From RGIG6307 sp964424345 (GTDB lineage: Bacteria > Bacillota > Clostridia > Lachnospirales > Lachnospiraceae): a stretch of DNA of 64,000 nucleotides. The position numbers and the translations under genes were made by a program. A model generated the notes under the pieces. That model made no database searches and was not told the DNA's origin. It saw only the letters and a program-made list of their open reading frames with translations. The stretch lies in contig CAYRIK010000005.1 in NCBI GenBank assembly GCA_964424345.1, positions 1 through 64,000 of the forward strand, read 5' to 3'. Below, one piece after another: positions 1 to 9,310 of this stretch; within the stretch, counting starts at the first letter, position 1; the number at the start of each line of letters is the position of its first letter.

Positions 1-20
1 AAATATAAAAGGACAAATTT

Positions 21-1181
21 ATGCTTACTTTTTTATCAAAATTTTTTATTAAAAACTTCAAAGATTATGATGACCAGAATGTCAGATTTCAATACGGCAT
101 TCTTTGTAGTGCAACAGGTATTTTTCTAAACACTTGTTTGTGTCTGTTTAAATTTTTAGCTGGTATTTTCAGTGGTTCTATCGCCATTACCGCAGATGCT
201 TTCAATAATCTCTCCGATGCCGGATCGTCTTTGATCACGCTGCTTGGTTTTCGTATAGCAAAAACGAAACCCGATATGACACATCCATATGGTCATGGAC
301 GTATGGAATATCTTTCAGGACTTGTTGTTTCTATGTTAATTCTATATATGGGATTTGAACTTTTGATTTCCTCTGTAAAACGTATTATTCAGCCACAGGA
401 AACTACATATAGTATGCTTATTTTTTGCATTCTCATCTTATCTATCTGTGTAAAAGGATATATGTTTTTTTACAATCACACATTAGGAAAGAAAATCCAC
501 TCTTCCACGTTGGAAGCTACTGGAACAGACAGCTTAAGTGATATGCTTTCTACATTTGTTATTTTAATCTGTTCTTTGATCAGCCATCTTACAAATCTGA
601 ATTTGGAAGGTTATTGTGGTGCTGTCGTAGCAGTATTAATTTTATATGCAGGCTATCAAGCTGCAAGAGATACCATTTCTCCGCTTCTTGGAAAAGCACC
701 GACACAAGAATTAGTAGATCATATTTATGACATCGTAACATCCGATGAGCATATACTTGGTGTACATGATCTGATGGTACATGATTATGGTCCTGGAAGA
801 TTGTTTATCTCTCTTCATGCAGAAGTACCAGCCGAAGGAGATTTAATCGTACTGCATGATGCAGTTGACAATATAGAACGTCATCTTTCCCAACAGCTTC
901 ATTGCCAAGCTGTTGTACATATGGATCCAATCTTCCACAAAGATGCTTTGACGATACAATACCGAGAAGATATTCAAACATATCTTTCCTCTTTATCACC
1001 CAAAATTTCTGTACATGATTTTCGTATAGTAAAAGGGCCAACACATACAAATCTTATATTTGATGTGTTGTCCCCTTATGACTGTCCGATCTCTGACGAA
1101 GAGCTGTTATCTAAACTAAAAGACCACATAGATTCCCTAAACGGAAACTTTTATGGGGTCATTACGTTAGATAAAATCTGA
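21..1181 (+). CDS. Cation diffusion facilitator (CDF) metal exporter, probably Mn/Fe type
   Basis: Membrane antiporter that exports divalent metal. The 386-aa length, six hydrophobic helices in residues 25-220 and a soluble C-terminal dimerisation domain (about 225-386) are those of the CDF family. The TM2 site reads N62-x3-D66 and the TM5 site D170-x3-D174; H88-P-Y-G-H92 lies in the loop after TM2. Zinc CDFs usually carry His/Asp at TM5, while an N-D/D-D arrangement is what is described for manganese exporters of the MntE kind, so manganese is my inferred substrate. An AAGGAC ribosome site precedes the ATG. The gene converges on thiN with only 2 bp between the stop codons, and its likely terminator lies inside thiN at 1314-1344. 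Confidence 0.9.
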   Translation: MLTFLSKFFIKNFKDYDDQNVRFQYGILCSATGIFLNTCLCLFKFLAGIFSGSIAITADAFNNLSDAGSSLITLLGFRIAKTKPDMTHPYGHGRMEYLSGLVVSMLILYMGFELLISSVKRIIQPQETTYSMLIFCILILSICVKGYMFFYNHTLGKKIHSSTLEATGTDSLSDMLSTFVILICSLISHLTNLNLEGYCGAVVAVLILYAGYQAARDTISPLLGKAPTQELVDHIYDIVTSDEHILGVHDLMVHDYGPGRLFISLHAEVPAEGDLIVLHDAVDNIERHLSQQLHCQAVVHMDPIFHKDALTIQYREDIQTYLSSLSPKISVHDFRIVKGPTHTNLIFDVLSPYDCPISDEELLSKLKDHIDSLNGNFYGVITLDKI

Positions 1182-1183
1182 CA

Positions 1184-1858
1184 TCACACCCAATTTACAA
1201 TGATTAACAACGTACCTTCTTCTACCGTAATATCAGATTGTACGCCTATAAATTCATTGCTGATTCCAAGTGGAAATGAATTTGTCAGCTCTACGTGATC
1301 CAACTCGTATTTTAGTCCACGGAGTGTTACTCCGTGGGCTTTTTCATCTAATGAAAAGATATTGATATATCCTTCCATGCTGTCTCGAAAACTGATTGTT
1401 TCGTTCTGTGCCAGTAAAATCATACCCTGACCATCCATGATATATCCTACTGCACCATGTTCTTTTAAATATTTGAGCATTTGAATATTTGCAATTGTAT
1501 GCTCTAATCTTCCTCCATTTGCTGCATACAGACGGAAGCTGCGATATCCTGCTTCTAATCCGCAGTTAATAGCAAATGCCATGTCGGTATCATCTTTTTC
1601 TTTTGGAAGAGAGATTACTTTTTCAGGACACTGTTTTTGGATTTCTTTAACTGCATTGGCAAATTCTTCATCTACAGAATCAAAATCACCAAGTATCAAA
1701 TCCGGTTCTATTTCCAATACAGGACAATACATCAGACCACCATCTGCTGCTATCACATAATCTGTTTCCTGATTGTATGGAATGGAACCTACGGTTAAAT
1801 CACCCGCACCTATAATAATACAATTTCCTGTTTTTTTATCTGTCATACTTCTATCCAT
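1184..1858 (-). CDS. thiN: Thiamine pyrophosphokinase
   Basis: Transfers pyrophosphate from ATP to thiamine to make the cofactor TPP. Family motifs are visible: GDFDS (57-61) for substrate and Mg, KDDTD (88-92), GGRLEH (115-120), and the C-terminal GVTLRGLKY strand. The 224-aa length is normal. It is the last gene of the transport operon, 5 bp after the second solute-binding protein. No TPP riboswitch is visible near it, so expression probably follows the operon. The start is uncertain: ATG 1858 has a weak site, and ATG 1846 (MTDKK...) is an alternative. Codons for the conserved GVTLRGLKY segment coincide with a perfect antisense terminator hairpin. Confidence 0.9.
   Translation of the reverse strand: MDRSMTDKKTGNCIIIGAGDLTVGSIPYNQETDYVIAADGGLMYCPVLEIEPDLILGDFDSVDEEFANAVKEIQKQCPEKVISLPKEKDDTDMAFAINCGLEAGYRSFRLYAANGGRLEHTIANIQMLKYLKEHGAVGYIMDGQGMILLAQNETISFRDSMEGYINIFSLDEKAHGVTLRGLKYELDHVELTNSFPLGISNEFIGVQSDITVEEGTLLIIVNWV
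1314..1344 (+). terminator. Intrinsic terminator for the CDF gene, embedded in thiN
   Basis: A 12-bp stem (arms 1314-1325 and 329-340, with one G-U pair) closes a 3-nt loop and is followed by T residues to 1344. It reads as a terminator on the plus strand, about 130 nt past the CDF stop. It lies wholly inside the convergent thiN gene, antisense to its conserved GVTLRGL codons. On the minus strand there is no T-run, so thiN itself would not be terminated. Confidence 0.7.
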
Positions 1859-1863
1859 TCTTT

Positions 1864-4293
1864 CTATCTGCTTTCACTGATCAAAATACTTATTCTTGAC
1901 TGGATAACATCTGCTACTGCATCAATTGTTTTCTGATCATTAAAGTAAGGAGCTGCTTCCTCTGTAATGATTGCCATGATATCACCTTCATACTCTAAAG
2001 AAGCTGTCTTATCGATAGATAAAATGAAATCATAATAGCCCTGAGCCTGTTCCTTTGTTGCAGGGTCTACGATTACTTCCTGATCATTAATCCATACGCT
2101 GTAATCATATTCCTGTTTATTGCCTTCATAGTCAATATAATATGGCTTGTGTGTCATACGATCTACACATTCCTCTAATGCTGTCTTTAATACTGGTAAG
2201 CCCCAGCTATAGTAATCAGCTTCATCAATTACCTGTGCTTCTTCAGAAAGCATTGATTTTACAAACTGCCATGCACCTTCTTGATTTTTGCTCTTTGCAG
2301 AGATTGCATAACTGTCTGTTGCAGTTAAGTAGCTGCCAACACCTTCATCGATTGGGAAACCTACTGGAGTAACAGCTTCTGTAAATGTTCCAATACCGTC
2401 TTCCCAAAGACTTCTCATGTTATAAATTGTTGCAAAATAAAGCAATGTACGATCTTCGATATACTGTAAGCTATATTTTCCCCAGTAATCTTCATCTGCG
2501 TATCTGCTTTTCCAATCAATTTCTTCTGGGAACTGTTTTACAAACTCTAAAATCTCTTTAAATACATCAGAATTAAAGTGACATTCACCTGTTTCATCGT
2601 TGATTAATTTGCTGTAAGAATAAATAATTGCCTCATATAACATATCTGTTCTTGTTCTCATATCGCCAAAGATACTGCTTTCAGGATACTGTGCCATAAT
2701 ATTATTTAATTCTTCCCATGTGATACTTGTTTTATCCCCAAAGATACTGCTCTTTCCGTATACTGTACTTACATAAAATCCAATTGGAATCTGATATAAT
2801 TTTCCATCTGTTTCATATGCACGAAATACATTTTCACAATAATCTGCTAAATTGATATCACTATCTTTTTCAAACAATTCATAAGCATCTGCTAACAGAC
2901 CTTTAGAAGCATACTTACTAAGCTGTAATTCTGAATTATACTGAATAATATCAGGAACATTACCAGAAATAATATCACTGTCTAAACGGCCAATACCTGC
3001 AAAATAATCATCTGCAGCCGCATACTGTGCATAATCTTTTACTACAATTCGATATTGATCATTGGAAAGGTTAAAATCGATAATGCTCTTAGAAAGATCA
3101 TTTCCTTTGCCATAAACTGCTAATACAAGCTCTGCTTTGTCAGGAACATCTTCAGGAGCAACTTTTGAAAATATTGCAGTATGTCTGTCATACGTTACAA
3201 ATTCACTGTACATCGCAATAAAATGCTCTTCATCCAAAAATGCAATGCTGTTTACATTACCTGAAGGAAGGTCACTGTTTACATAATCCATAAGCAATGT
3301 AGGTTCCTGATCACCAAAATGATAACCATATACACCAGAATTATTACTTAAAATCAAATCATAGCCACTGTTTCCGGCATCGTAAATACTGTAGCGTTCT
3401 AAGTTGATAGAAATTTCTATTGTTTCTACGATTTCACCTTTTTCAAAATCTATAATATTGTACGTTCTTGCGGTCCAGTCATCGTTCCATTTTGTAAATA
3501 CAGGTACACCATCTTTATAAAATGCTGGAGAGCCTAAATCAGCGGTTACTTCTGTTGTTTCTATTGCTTTCACTTCGTTGCTGTTCAAATCTACGGCTAA
3601 AATAACTTCATAACTTGTGATAAATATCGTATTATTTTCTCCGACAACCATGCCGTTTGGCCAAAAATAAATATCTTCAGGAATAACTTCTGTCATATCT
3701 ACTCGGCATTGTTCTGTACCATCTGCTGTACATATTACCAATACATTTATGCTAGTGCTCTCATATGTTTTGAAATTATATGTTTCTGTCGTTTCTACAT
3801 ATGCAAGCTTACCGTCTTCTAATATTTCGTATATATAAATATCAGTATATGTATCTACATCTTCTTCACCAGAAGGCTCTGTCACAGCAGGCTCTGCAAT
3901 TACTGTACTTGACGCAGTTCTTGCCACAACATCATCTGTTGCAATGTCATCTGGTACCTCCCATATACTTTCCATCAGGTTGTGACGTGTCAGAATGTTT
4001 CCTGTTTTATCTGTTGTGATAAAATCAAAGGCACTTCCATTTTTAAAAGTAGAATATGTTACCATATAGATTGTATCACCAAACATTTTGACATCTTGTA
4101 TACTAATTTCTTCCTCTGGTCGTGTACCTTCTAATGTCATTTCCTGAATTTTAAACACGCCTTGTTTGCTTAAAGCACTCGTATCTTTTTTGTTATTTGT
4201 TTCTGTCTGTGTTTTCTGCGAATTATCTCCACATGCTGCCATAGAAAAAACCATACTTACTGCAAGAATACATGCTAAAATTTTCTTCTTCAT
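1864..4293 (-). CDS. Large lipoprotein solute-binding protein with extra N-terminal domain (second of pair)
   Basis: Predicted membrane-anchored receptor of an ABC importer. It has a lipoprotein signal peptide with lipobox SMAAC and Cys21 as the lipidated residue. Residues about 40-385 are a beta-rich region with repeated strand-turn-DG patterns, resembling a beta-propeller, that ordinary binding proteins lack. From about 388 to the end is a family 1 extracellular sugar-binding fold (for example the segment around GKLYQIPIGF). At 809 aa it is about twice the usual 400-450. It lies 18 bp after the MacB-like gene and 5 bp before thiN. It shares its architecture with the 779-aa protein at 9311-11650. 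The ligand is unknown; carbohydrate is the family default. Confidence 0.8.
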   Translation of the reverse strand: MKKKILACILAVSMVFSMAACGDNSQKTQTETNNKKDTSALSKQGVFKIQEMTLEGTRPEEEISIQDVKMFGDTIYMVTYSTFKNGSAFDFITTDKTGNILTRHNLMESIWEVPDDIATDDVVARTASSTVIAEPAVTEPSGEEDVDTYTDIYIYEILEDGKLAYVETTETYNFKTYESTSINVLVICTADGTEQCRVDMTEVIPEDIYFWPNGMVVGENNTIFITSYEVILAVDLNSNEVKAIETTEVTADLGSPAFYKDGVPVFTKWNDDWTARTYNIIDFEKGEIVETIEISINLERYSIYDAGNSGYDLILSNNSGVYGYHFGDQEPTLLMDYVNSDLPSGNVNSIAFLDEEHFIAMYSEFVTYDRHTAIFSKVAPEDVPDKAELVLAVYGKGNDLSKSIIDFNLSNDQYRIVVKDYAQYAAADDYFAGIGRLDSDIISGNVPDIIQYNSELQLSKYASKGLLADAYELFEKDSDINLADYCENVFRAYETDGKLYQIPIGFYVSTVYGKSSIFGDKTSITWEELNNIMAQYPESSIFGDMRTRTDMLYEAIIYSYSKLINDETGECHFNSDVFKEILEFVKQFPEEIDWKSRYADEDYWGKYSLQYIEDRTLLYFATIYNMRSLWEDGIGTFTEAVTPVGFPIDEGVGSYLTATDSYAISAKSKNQEGAWQFVKSMLSEEAQVIDEADYYSWGLPVLKTALEECVDRMTHKPYYIDYEGNKQEYDYSVWINDQEVIVDPATKEQAQGYYDFILSIDKTASLEYEGDIMAIITEEAAPYFNDQKTIDAVADVIQSRISILISESR

Positions 4294-4311
4294 AGAATTT
4301 CCTCCTTTTAT

Positions 4312-5484
4312 TTATTCTTCATCAAGCTGTTCAAAATACAGTTCTTCTTCTGATTTTGTACCACCTTTTCGTTTTTGTGCCATTTCTTTTTTCTGCATTC
4401 TATGTTTGTATCGCTTTACGCTTGCCGCATATCTTGCATCTTTTGCCTTTTCATAAAGATCTTTTGCTCTCCATCTGCGATGCAGCCAAAGATGCCATAA
4501 AAATCCGACCAGTACGATAACCGCATATGCAGTCAAAATTCCTTCTACTAACAAAAGCCCAGCTAAAATATCTTCATAGCCTCTTGCCATATTTTCCCAG
4601 TATGGAAACGTAATACCATCTAATCCCATAGAACGTGTTCCAAATTGTTTGACTACGTCAAGCAATGCCATAAAACTGAAGCGTTCCTGATGTTCTACCA
4701 TTTTGACATCCATTCCGGAAAATTGTGTATTGACCAATCCTAATGCAAATCCGTCAACCGGATTAGGAATAAGATACTCTATTGTTTCCAGTCCATGATA
4801 TTGTCCATATTCGTATAATGTATCGTGTGATACATAAACACAGCTTACTTCATTTCCTGCTGCATCGTTAAAGTATCCGCTTTCCTTTTCATATACACCT
4901 ACGACCATATGCGGTATCGCATTGATTTCTACAAACATACCGACAACGTCATTACTGCCAAATAATTTCCATGCAGTTTCTGTATCAATGATAATGCGAT
5001 CCTGCATCAAGTCACTTTCACTAAAATAACTTCCATGCAATAATTTCAGCGGATGGAATTGGAAAAAATCTCCTCCCACTCCGTATGCCTTTGTTTCTGC
5101 TGTTGTTTTATTATTTGTTAATGTAATTTTTCCAGATGCACTATATCCATATACAACTAGTCTTGCATTGTCATTTTTATCTTCATCCAATGTAATAGAA
5201 GCATTTTGTAATTCCGTCAAAATCTGCTGATACCAGCTTTGGATACGAAAAGAAGTTGCACTTAAGCTTTCTTTGAGTGTATACTTTTCACTTTCAGAAA
5301 AGTATACACTAATTTGTGCTGTTGTATTGTCTTTGTCCCAATTTTGTGCTACCAGTTCATGTGGAAGCTGCTGCTTCATATAAGCCCCAACTCCATGCAG
5401 TCCAAGAGAAACGATGACACTGAAAAAGAACGTTATCAAAAAAATCCATTGTTTCAAAGACCATTCAAACGAAATTCGTTTCAT
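4312..5484 (-). CDS. MacB periplasmic-core-domain membrane protein lacking ATPase and FtsX helices
   Basis: The 390-aa protein has one N-terminal helix (about 12-32), an extracellular domain of about 270 residues resembling the MacB/FtsX periplasmic core, a second helix (about 306-332), and a basic then acidic 57-residue cytoplasmic tail. A genuine MacB-type permease has four helices and either a fused or an adjacent ATPase; here only two helices are present and no ATPase gene lies nearby. It follows the HlyD-like gene by 10 bp, copying the MacA-MacB gene order. It may be a structural or sensory partner of the adaptor rather than a transporter. The domain assignment is by pattern and moderately sure; the function is unknown. 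Confidence 0.6.
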   Translation of the reverse strand: MKRISFEWSLKQWIFLITFFFSVIVSLGLHGVGAYMKQQLPHELVAQNWDKDNTTAQISVYFSESEKYTLKESLSATSFRIQSWYQQILTELQNASITLDEDKNDNARLVVYGYSASGKITLTNNKTTAETKAYGVGGDFFQFHPLKLLHGSYFSESDLMQDRIIIDTETAWKLFGSNDVVGMFVEINAIPHMVVGVYEKESGYFNDAAGNEVSCVYVSHDTLYEYGQYHGLETIEYLIPNPVDGFALGLVNTQFSGMDVKMVEHQERFSFMALLDVVKQFGTRSMGLDGITFPYWENMARGYEDILAGLLLVEGILTAYAVIVLVGFLWHLWLHRRWRAKDLYEKAKDARYAASVKRYKHRMQKKEMAQKRKGGTKSEEELYFEQLDEE

Positions 5485-5494
5485 AACAAACTCC

Positions 5495-7399
5495 TTAATC
5501 TGCCAAACGGATCAACTGTCCTGCTTCTACTGGTTTTGTGGAAGTTGTGATTACATATGCATAACCAAGTTCTCCGCTGACTGCACTCTTTGTGTCATCA
5601 CTTGCAAGTACTTCTACATCTACACGTTCTGCATAATAACGATTTCCAAGAGGAGAAGACTTTTGTGATACAATTAAAACGAATTTACCGTTGTTATCTT
5701 CTCGTACTGCACTGTTTGGTACGATTGCATCATAATTTGCACTCTTTTGTCCGATAGAAATGCTAAGATTCTGTCCGTCTGACACAGAACCTTCTACCTT
5801 GAATACTAATATTCTCTTTGTAGATGGATCTGTTTTATCTGTTCTAATCTGCTGAAGCACACATTTTACATCTGAATAATACCAAGCATTTTGAACGTCT
5901 GCTACATCTCCTACATTCAATCTCTGTGCCTGATCTCTTGTAACAGATACTTCCATTGTATATTCCGTACCATCTGGAACGATTGTAGCAACCTGTTCTC
6001 CTTTGATTGTTGTAGTTCCTGCTGTTAATACGATGTCCTGTACTGTACCGGATGTTGGTGCAACAATATTTCCACCCTGAGATTTTTCTCTTAATTCTTC
6101 TACTAATTCTCTCTGCTCCTGAATGTTTTGAAGTTCTGTAGAAAGTGTACTTTCTGTTGTCATCTGTGCCAAAATAGCTGTAATCTCAGCTTCTTTGCTG
6201 TCTCTTATCGCTTTTTGGTTTTGTACATATTCTTCATTGATATCAATTACGCGCTGATACTGTGCAATTGCTGTAGAATGATCAGGGCCTGCTGCTTCAT
6301 AAGCCTTTAATGCTGCCTGTTCTGCATTTTTAGCAGCTGTCAAATCGTTGTTTGCTGTAACAACAGCACCAAAGATGTCTGCTTTTTCCTGTTCTTGTTC
6401 TATTGTTTCTTCTGCCTGTGCAAGATTGATATAAATAGAACTTTCTTTATGTGCTGCTAACTCATTTACAGCACCATCCCATGCTTCCTGTGCAAGCTGC
6501 TGTTTTGTCTTTTTCTCACCAGTTGCTTCATTTACAACGACTTCTTCTTTTCCAGTTCCGCTTGCAATAACCTGCTCTAATTCTGCTTTTGCAGATGCAA
6601 CTTTACTTTCATATCCTGCTCTTACAGTTTCTGCCTGTTCGTATTCCAGACTGCCCTTAATATCACTTACTGTCTTTTGTGCTTCTTTAACTGCATTTTG
6701 TGCCTCTGTCTGTTTTGTCTGTGCTTCTGCTGCATTTGCTGCACCTGATGCTGCTAAAGCATTTTTGTATACTGCTTCTGCGTTTGCTCTTGCAGATACA
6801 CTTGCTTCATACGCAAGTCGTTTTTCTGTAGAAGAAGCACTTGTTTCATTTTCAGCTTCTCTTTTCAGTTCTTTTACTTTGTCGATTTCTGCTTCATAAG
6901 ATGCAATGTCTGCATCCATTTTTTCGATTTCGCTTCTCAAAGTTTCTACTTGCTGTTTATATGTGTTGTAATTTGTAAACTGACCGTTTAAAATCTGATC
7001 TACTGTTTTAGAATCCAGTTCTGCTGTTAAAGCGCTCTGTCTGTAAGCACTGATCATCTGATCCAATGTTTTTTGAGCCTCTTTTAACTCTGCACTGTCT
7101 CCTTCTTTTAAGAAAAATAACACCTGTCCTTTTTCTACACGATCTCCATTTCTTACAGCTACACTTTCGATATTTCTATCAGAATCTGCTGTTACAACAT
7201 ATGGATCTCCTGCATGTACCGTACCATTTCCTCTAACCTTGGCCTGAATTGTACCGCTGCTGACATATTCTGCTGATACTTCAGGAAGTGAATAGTTCAT
7301 AATAGAATTTGAAAAAAAGGTAAGCAGCAACATGATGATTAAAAATACAATTACTGCATTTTTAATCCAGTCCCTCTTTTTTCCAACATTTTCATTCAT
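5495..7399 (-). CDS. HlyD/MacA-like adaptor with very long coiled coil
   Basis: A single N-terminal helix (about 13-33) anchors an extracellular protein of 634 aa. The first lipoyl half-motif lies around 62-100, then comes a long Ala/Glu/Lys/Gln-rich coiled-coil region (about 100-440), a second lipoyl half (about 442-475, beginning with GGNIVAPTSG), then beta-barrel and membrane-proximal domains to the end. MacA-type adaptors are usually 350-450 aa, so the hairpin here is unusually long. It lies 21 bp downstream of the second permease and 10 bp upstream of the MacB-core protein. In a cell without outer membrane it has no TolC partner; it may span the cell wall or scaffold the neighbouring transporter. 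Confidence 0.8.
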   Translation of the reverse strand: MNENVGKKRDWIKNAVIVFLIIMLLLTFFSNSIMNYSLPEVSAEYVSSGTIQAKVRGNGTVHAGDPYVVTADSDRNIESVAVRNGDRVEKGQVLFFLKEGDSAELKEAQKTLDQMISAYRQSALTAELDSKTVDQILNGQFTNYNTYKQQVETLRSEIEKMDADIASYEAEIDKVKELKREAENETSASSTEKRLAYEASVSARANAEAVYKNALAASGAANAAEAQTKQTEAQNAVKEAQKTVSDIKGSLEYEQAETVRAGYESKVASAKAELEQVIASGTGKEEVVVNEATGEKKTKQQLAQEAWDGAVNELAAHKESSIYINLAQAEETIEQEQEKADIFGAVVTANNDLTAAKNAEQAALKAYEAAGPDHSTAIAQYQRVIDINEEYVQNQKAIRDSKEAEITAILAQMTTESTLSTELQNIQEQRELVEELREKSQGGNIVAPTSGTVQDIVLTAGTTTIKGEQVATIVPDGTEYTMEVSVTRDQAQRLNVGDVADVQNAWYYSDVKCVLQQIRTDKTDPSTKRILVFKVEGSVSDGQNLSISIGQKSANYDAIVPNSAVREDNNGKFVLIVSQKSSPLGNRYYAERVDVEVLASDDTKSAVSGELGYAYVITTSTKPVEAGQLIRLAD

Positions 7400-7420
7400 A
7401 AATCCTGCCCTCGTTCTTTC

Positions 7421-8338
7421 CTAACCTTTTATACCACCTTGATAAGCAATACCTTCTACCAGATAATCCTCACCATATAAAAATACAAATAAACTTGGTA
7501 TCATGTAAATCGTTGCCACTGCAAATGCAAGGCCAAGTTCTCCACTGTTTATCTTACTTAAAAATACACTTAATGGATGCATTTCTGTATTTTTTAATAA
7601 AATTAACGGCTGTTCTACCATGTTCCAATAATCCATAAATACCAAAATAGCTGCAGAACAGATTGCACTCTTGCAAAGCGGAACACTAATAGATGTAAAA
7701 ATCTGAAGTTCTCCTGCTCCGTCAATTTCTGCTGCCTCTATAATACCAACCGGTATTCTTCTCATATATTTTGTCAGTAAAAATACTGCAAATGGAGAAA
7801 AGATACCCGGAAGCCATATCGCCCATCTTGTGTCTAATATGTTCAGCCAGTTGCTTACCAGATAGTTTGGTACTAATGTAACCTGATACGGCATAAGCAT
7901 CAATATAATATACGCAAAGAAAATAATTTCTTTGATTTTTCCGCGATATCTGCTGAATCCATATGCTGCAAGCAACGCTACAGTCAACTGGAATACAACA
8001 ATTGGAACTACTAATATAACGGAATTCCAAAATTTAATCAAATAATCAGGACTCTTCAATAATACTGTAATATACTGATCAAACGATACCATATCCGGAA
8101 TAAATTTTAAATTTACTTTTTCGGAAATATAAACTTTTCCTCCACTTGCACCTGTTGCAAATACTCGACCATAATTGGCATTAATTTCTGTACCTGTCAT
8201 AAAGGAATTGCTGATTGTCAATATAATCGGTGTCAAGAATAACACTGCAAAAAAGGCTGCTATGAAAAAAGCGAGTGTCAAACGCACTATATCACGTTTT
8301 TTCTGGAGTTTGGAACGTTTCTTTGATGTACTGCTCAT
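7421..8338 (-). CDS. Carbohydrate-type ABC transporter permease, MalG-like
   Basis: Inner-membrane half of an ABC importer. The 305 aa contain six predicted helices with the usual cytoplasmic N-terminus rich in Lys/Arg. The EAA coupling loop is canonical (EAAEIDGAGELQIF with IS-V-P following), so this subunit should bind a MalK/MsmX-type ATPase. Its start codon overlaps the end of the preceding permease gene by one base, indicating translational coupling. A 33-residue extracellular insertion rich in Gly, Ala and Lys follows the first helix. No ATPase is encoded in the operon, so a shared housekeeping ATPase is presumed. Confidence 0.9.
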   Translation of the reverse strand: MSSTSKKRSKLQKKRDIVRLTLAFFIAAFFAVLFLTPIILTISNSFMTGTEINANYGRVFATGASGGKVYISEKVNLKFIPDMVSFDQYITVLLKSPDYLIKFWNSVILVVPIVVFQLTVALLAAYGFSRYRGKIKEIIFFAYIILMLMPYQVTLVPNYLVSNWLNILDTRWAIWLPGIFSPFAVFLLTKYMRRIPVGIIEAAEIDGAGELQIFTSISVPLCKSAICSAAILVFMDYWNMVEQPLILLKNTEMHPLSVFLSKINSGELGLAFAVATIYMIPSLFVFLYGEDYLVEGIAYQGGIKG

Positions 8339-9276
8339 TATCCTTCCACATCCTTTCCAAAACGATTTTCTACAGTAAACATAATTCCGATAATGACGAT
8401 CATGACGATACTCATCAAAATAGCTGCTGCACTCAGATTTTGATAATCTAATTTATCAAACATATTATTCATATAATGCTGCAGCAAATATAAACTGTCA
8501 TACGGATAACCACCCGTCATTAAATATACTTCTCTGAATACCTTGAAAGAATTGATTAATGACATAATCGTTACAAATAATATTGTAGATGACATAAATC
8601 GCAATTTGATATGCCAAAATATCTGAAATTTATTTGCATTTTCCAAACGAGCTACCTCAATCAGTTCGGTTGGAATATTTGACAGTGCTGCCATAAATAA
8701 GATCATATTGTAACCAAGATTTTTCCAAAGGAACAAAATAACGATTACAATATATGCCTTATCCGATTTCAGCCAGTCAATCTTATCTACCCCAAAATGG
8801 GACAGCCAATCATTTATAACACCATTGTAATGGAACAATACCTGCCAGATTAATACAACACTGGCTACCGGTACCATCATAGGACTTAAAAAGAAGGTTC
8901 TAAACTGACTTCTAAATGGAATCTTCCATTCCAACACGACCGCAAGCAGCAGAGAAAGTACTACTGCCAACGGCACTGCTATACAAGAGAATCGAATCGT
9001 ATTAAATACTGCTTTTTTAAATGCTGCATTATTCATTACACGTTTGAAATTTTCTAATCCTACAAATTCCATATTGATTGGATTATCTACTACCGAATAC
9101 GCGATAACAACCAAAAATGGGAGAATAAAGAATAGCAGCACACCGAGCATACTCGGTAATAAAAAAGCTGTAGATACGCGTCGTTTGCTCTTTTCATGTC
9201 GTCCTCTTTTTTTGTATGTATTCTGCCCTGCCCATTGCTTATATTTTCGGTCTATTTTAAATGGTTTCGGTTTCAT
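8338..9276 (-). CDS. Carbohydrate-type ABC transporter permease, MalF-like
   Basis: Second membrane subunit of the importer; 312 aa with about six helices after a strongly basic 35-residue N-terminus. It aligns with the MalF/UgpA group by its opening pattern (FLLPSMLGVLLFFILPF) and the tail near GGYPYDSLYLL. The EAA loop is degenerate: EVARLENANKFQIFWHIKLR, with Asn in place of the conserved Gly and Arg in place of the terminal Pro. It lies 34 bp after the first solute-binding protein gene. The altered loop may mean changed ATPase coupling; that is inference. Confidence 0.88.
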   Translation of the reverse strand: MKPKPFKIDRKYKQWAGQNTYKKRGRHEKSKRRVSTAFLLPSMLGVLLFFILPFLVVIAYSVVDNPINMEFVGLENFKRVMNNAAFKKAVFNTIRFSCIAVPLAVVLSLLLAVVLEWKIPFRSQFRTFFLSPMMVPVASVVLIWQVLFHYNGVINDWLSHFGVDKIDWLKSDKAYIVIVILFLWKNLGYNMILFMAALSNIPTELIEVARLENANKFQIFWHIKLRFMSSTILFVTIMSLINSFKVFREVYLMTGGYPYDSLYLLQHYMNNMFDKLDYQNLSAAAILMSIVMIVIIGIMFTVENRFGKDVEG

Positions 9277-9310
9277 AATAATAAAGGACTCTCCTTTGTC
9301 TGCTCTCGTA

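Noticed and set aside
1184..1863. TPP riboswitch near thiN
   Set aside because: The characteristic CUGAGA and ACCUGAU boxes are not present in or before this gene.
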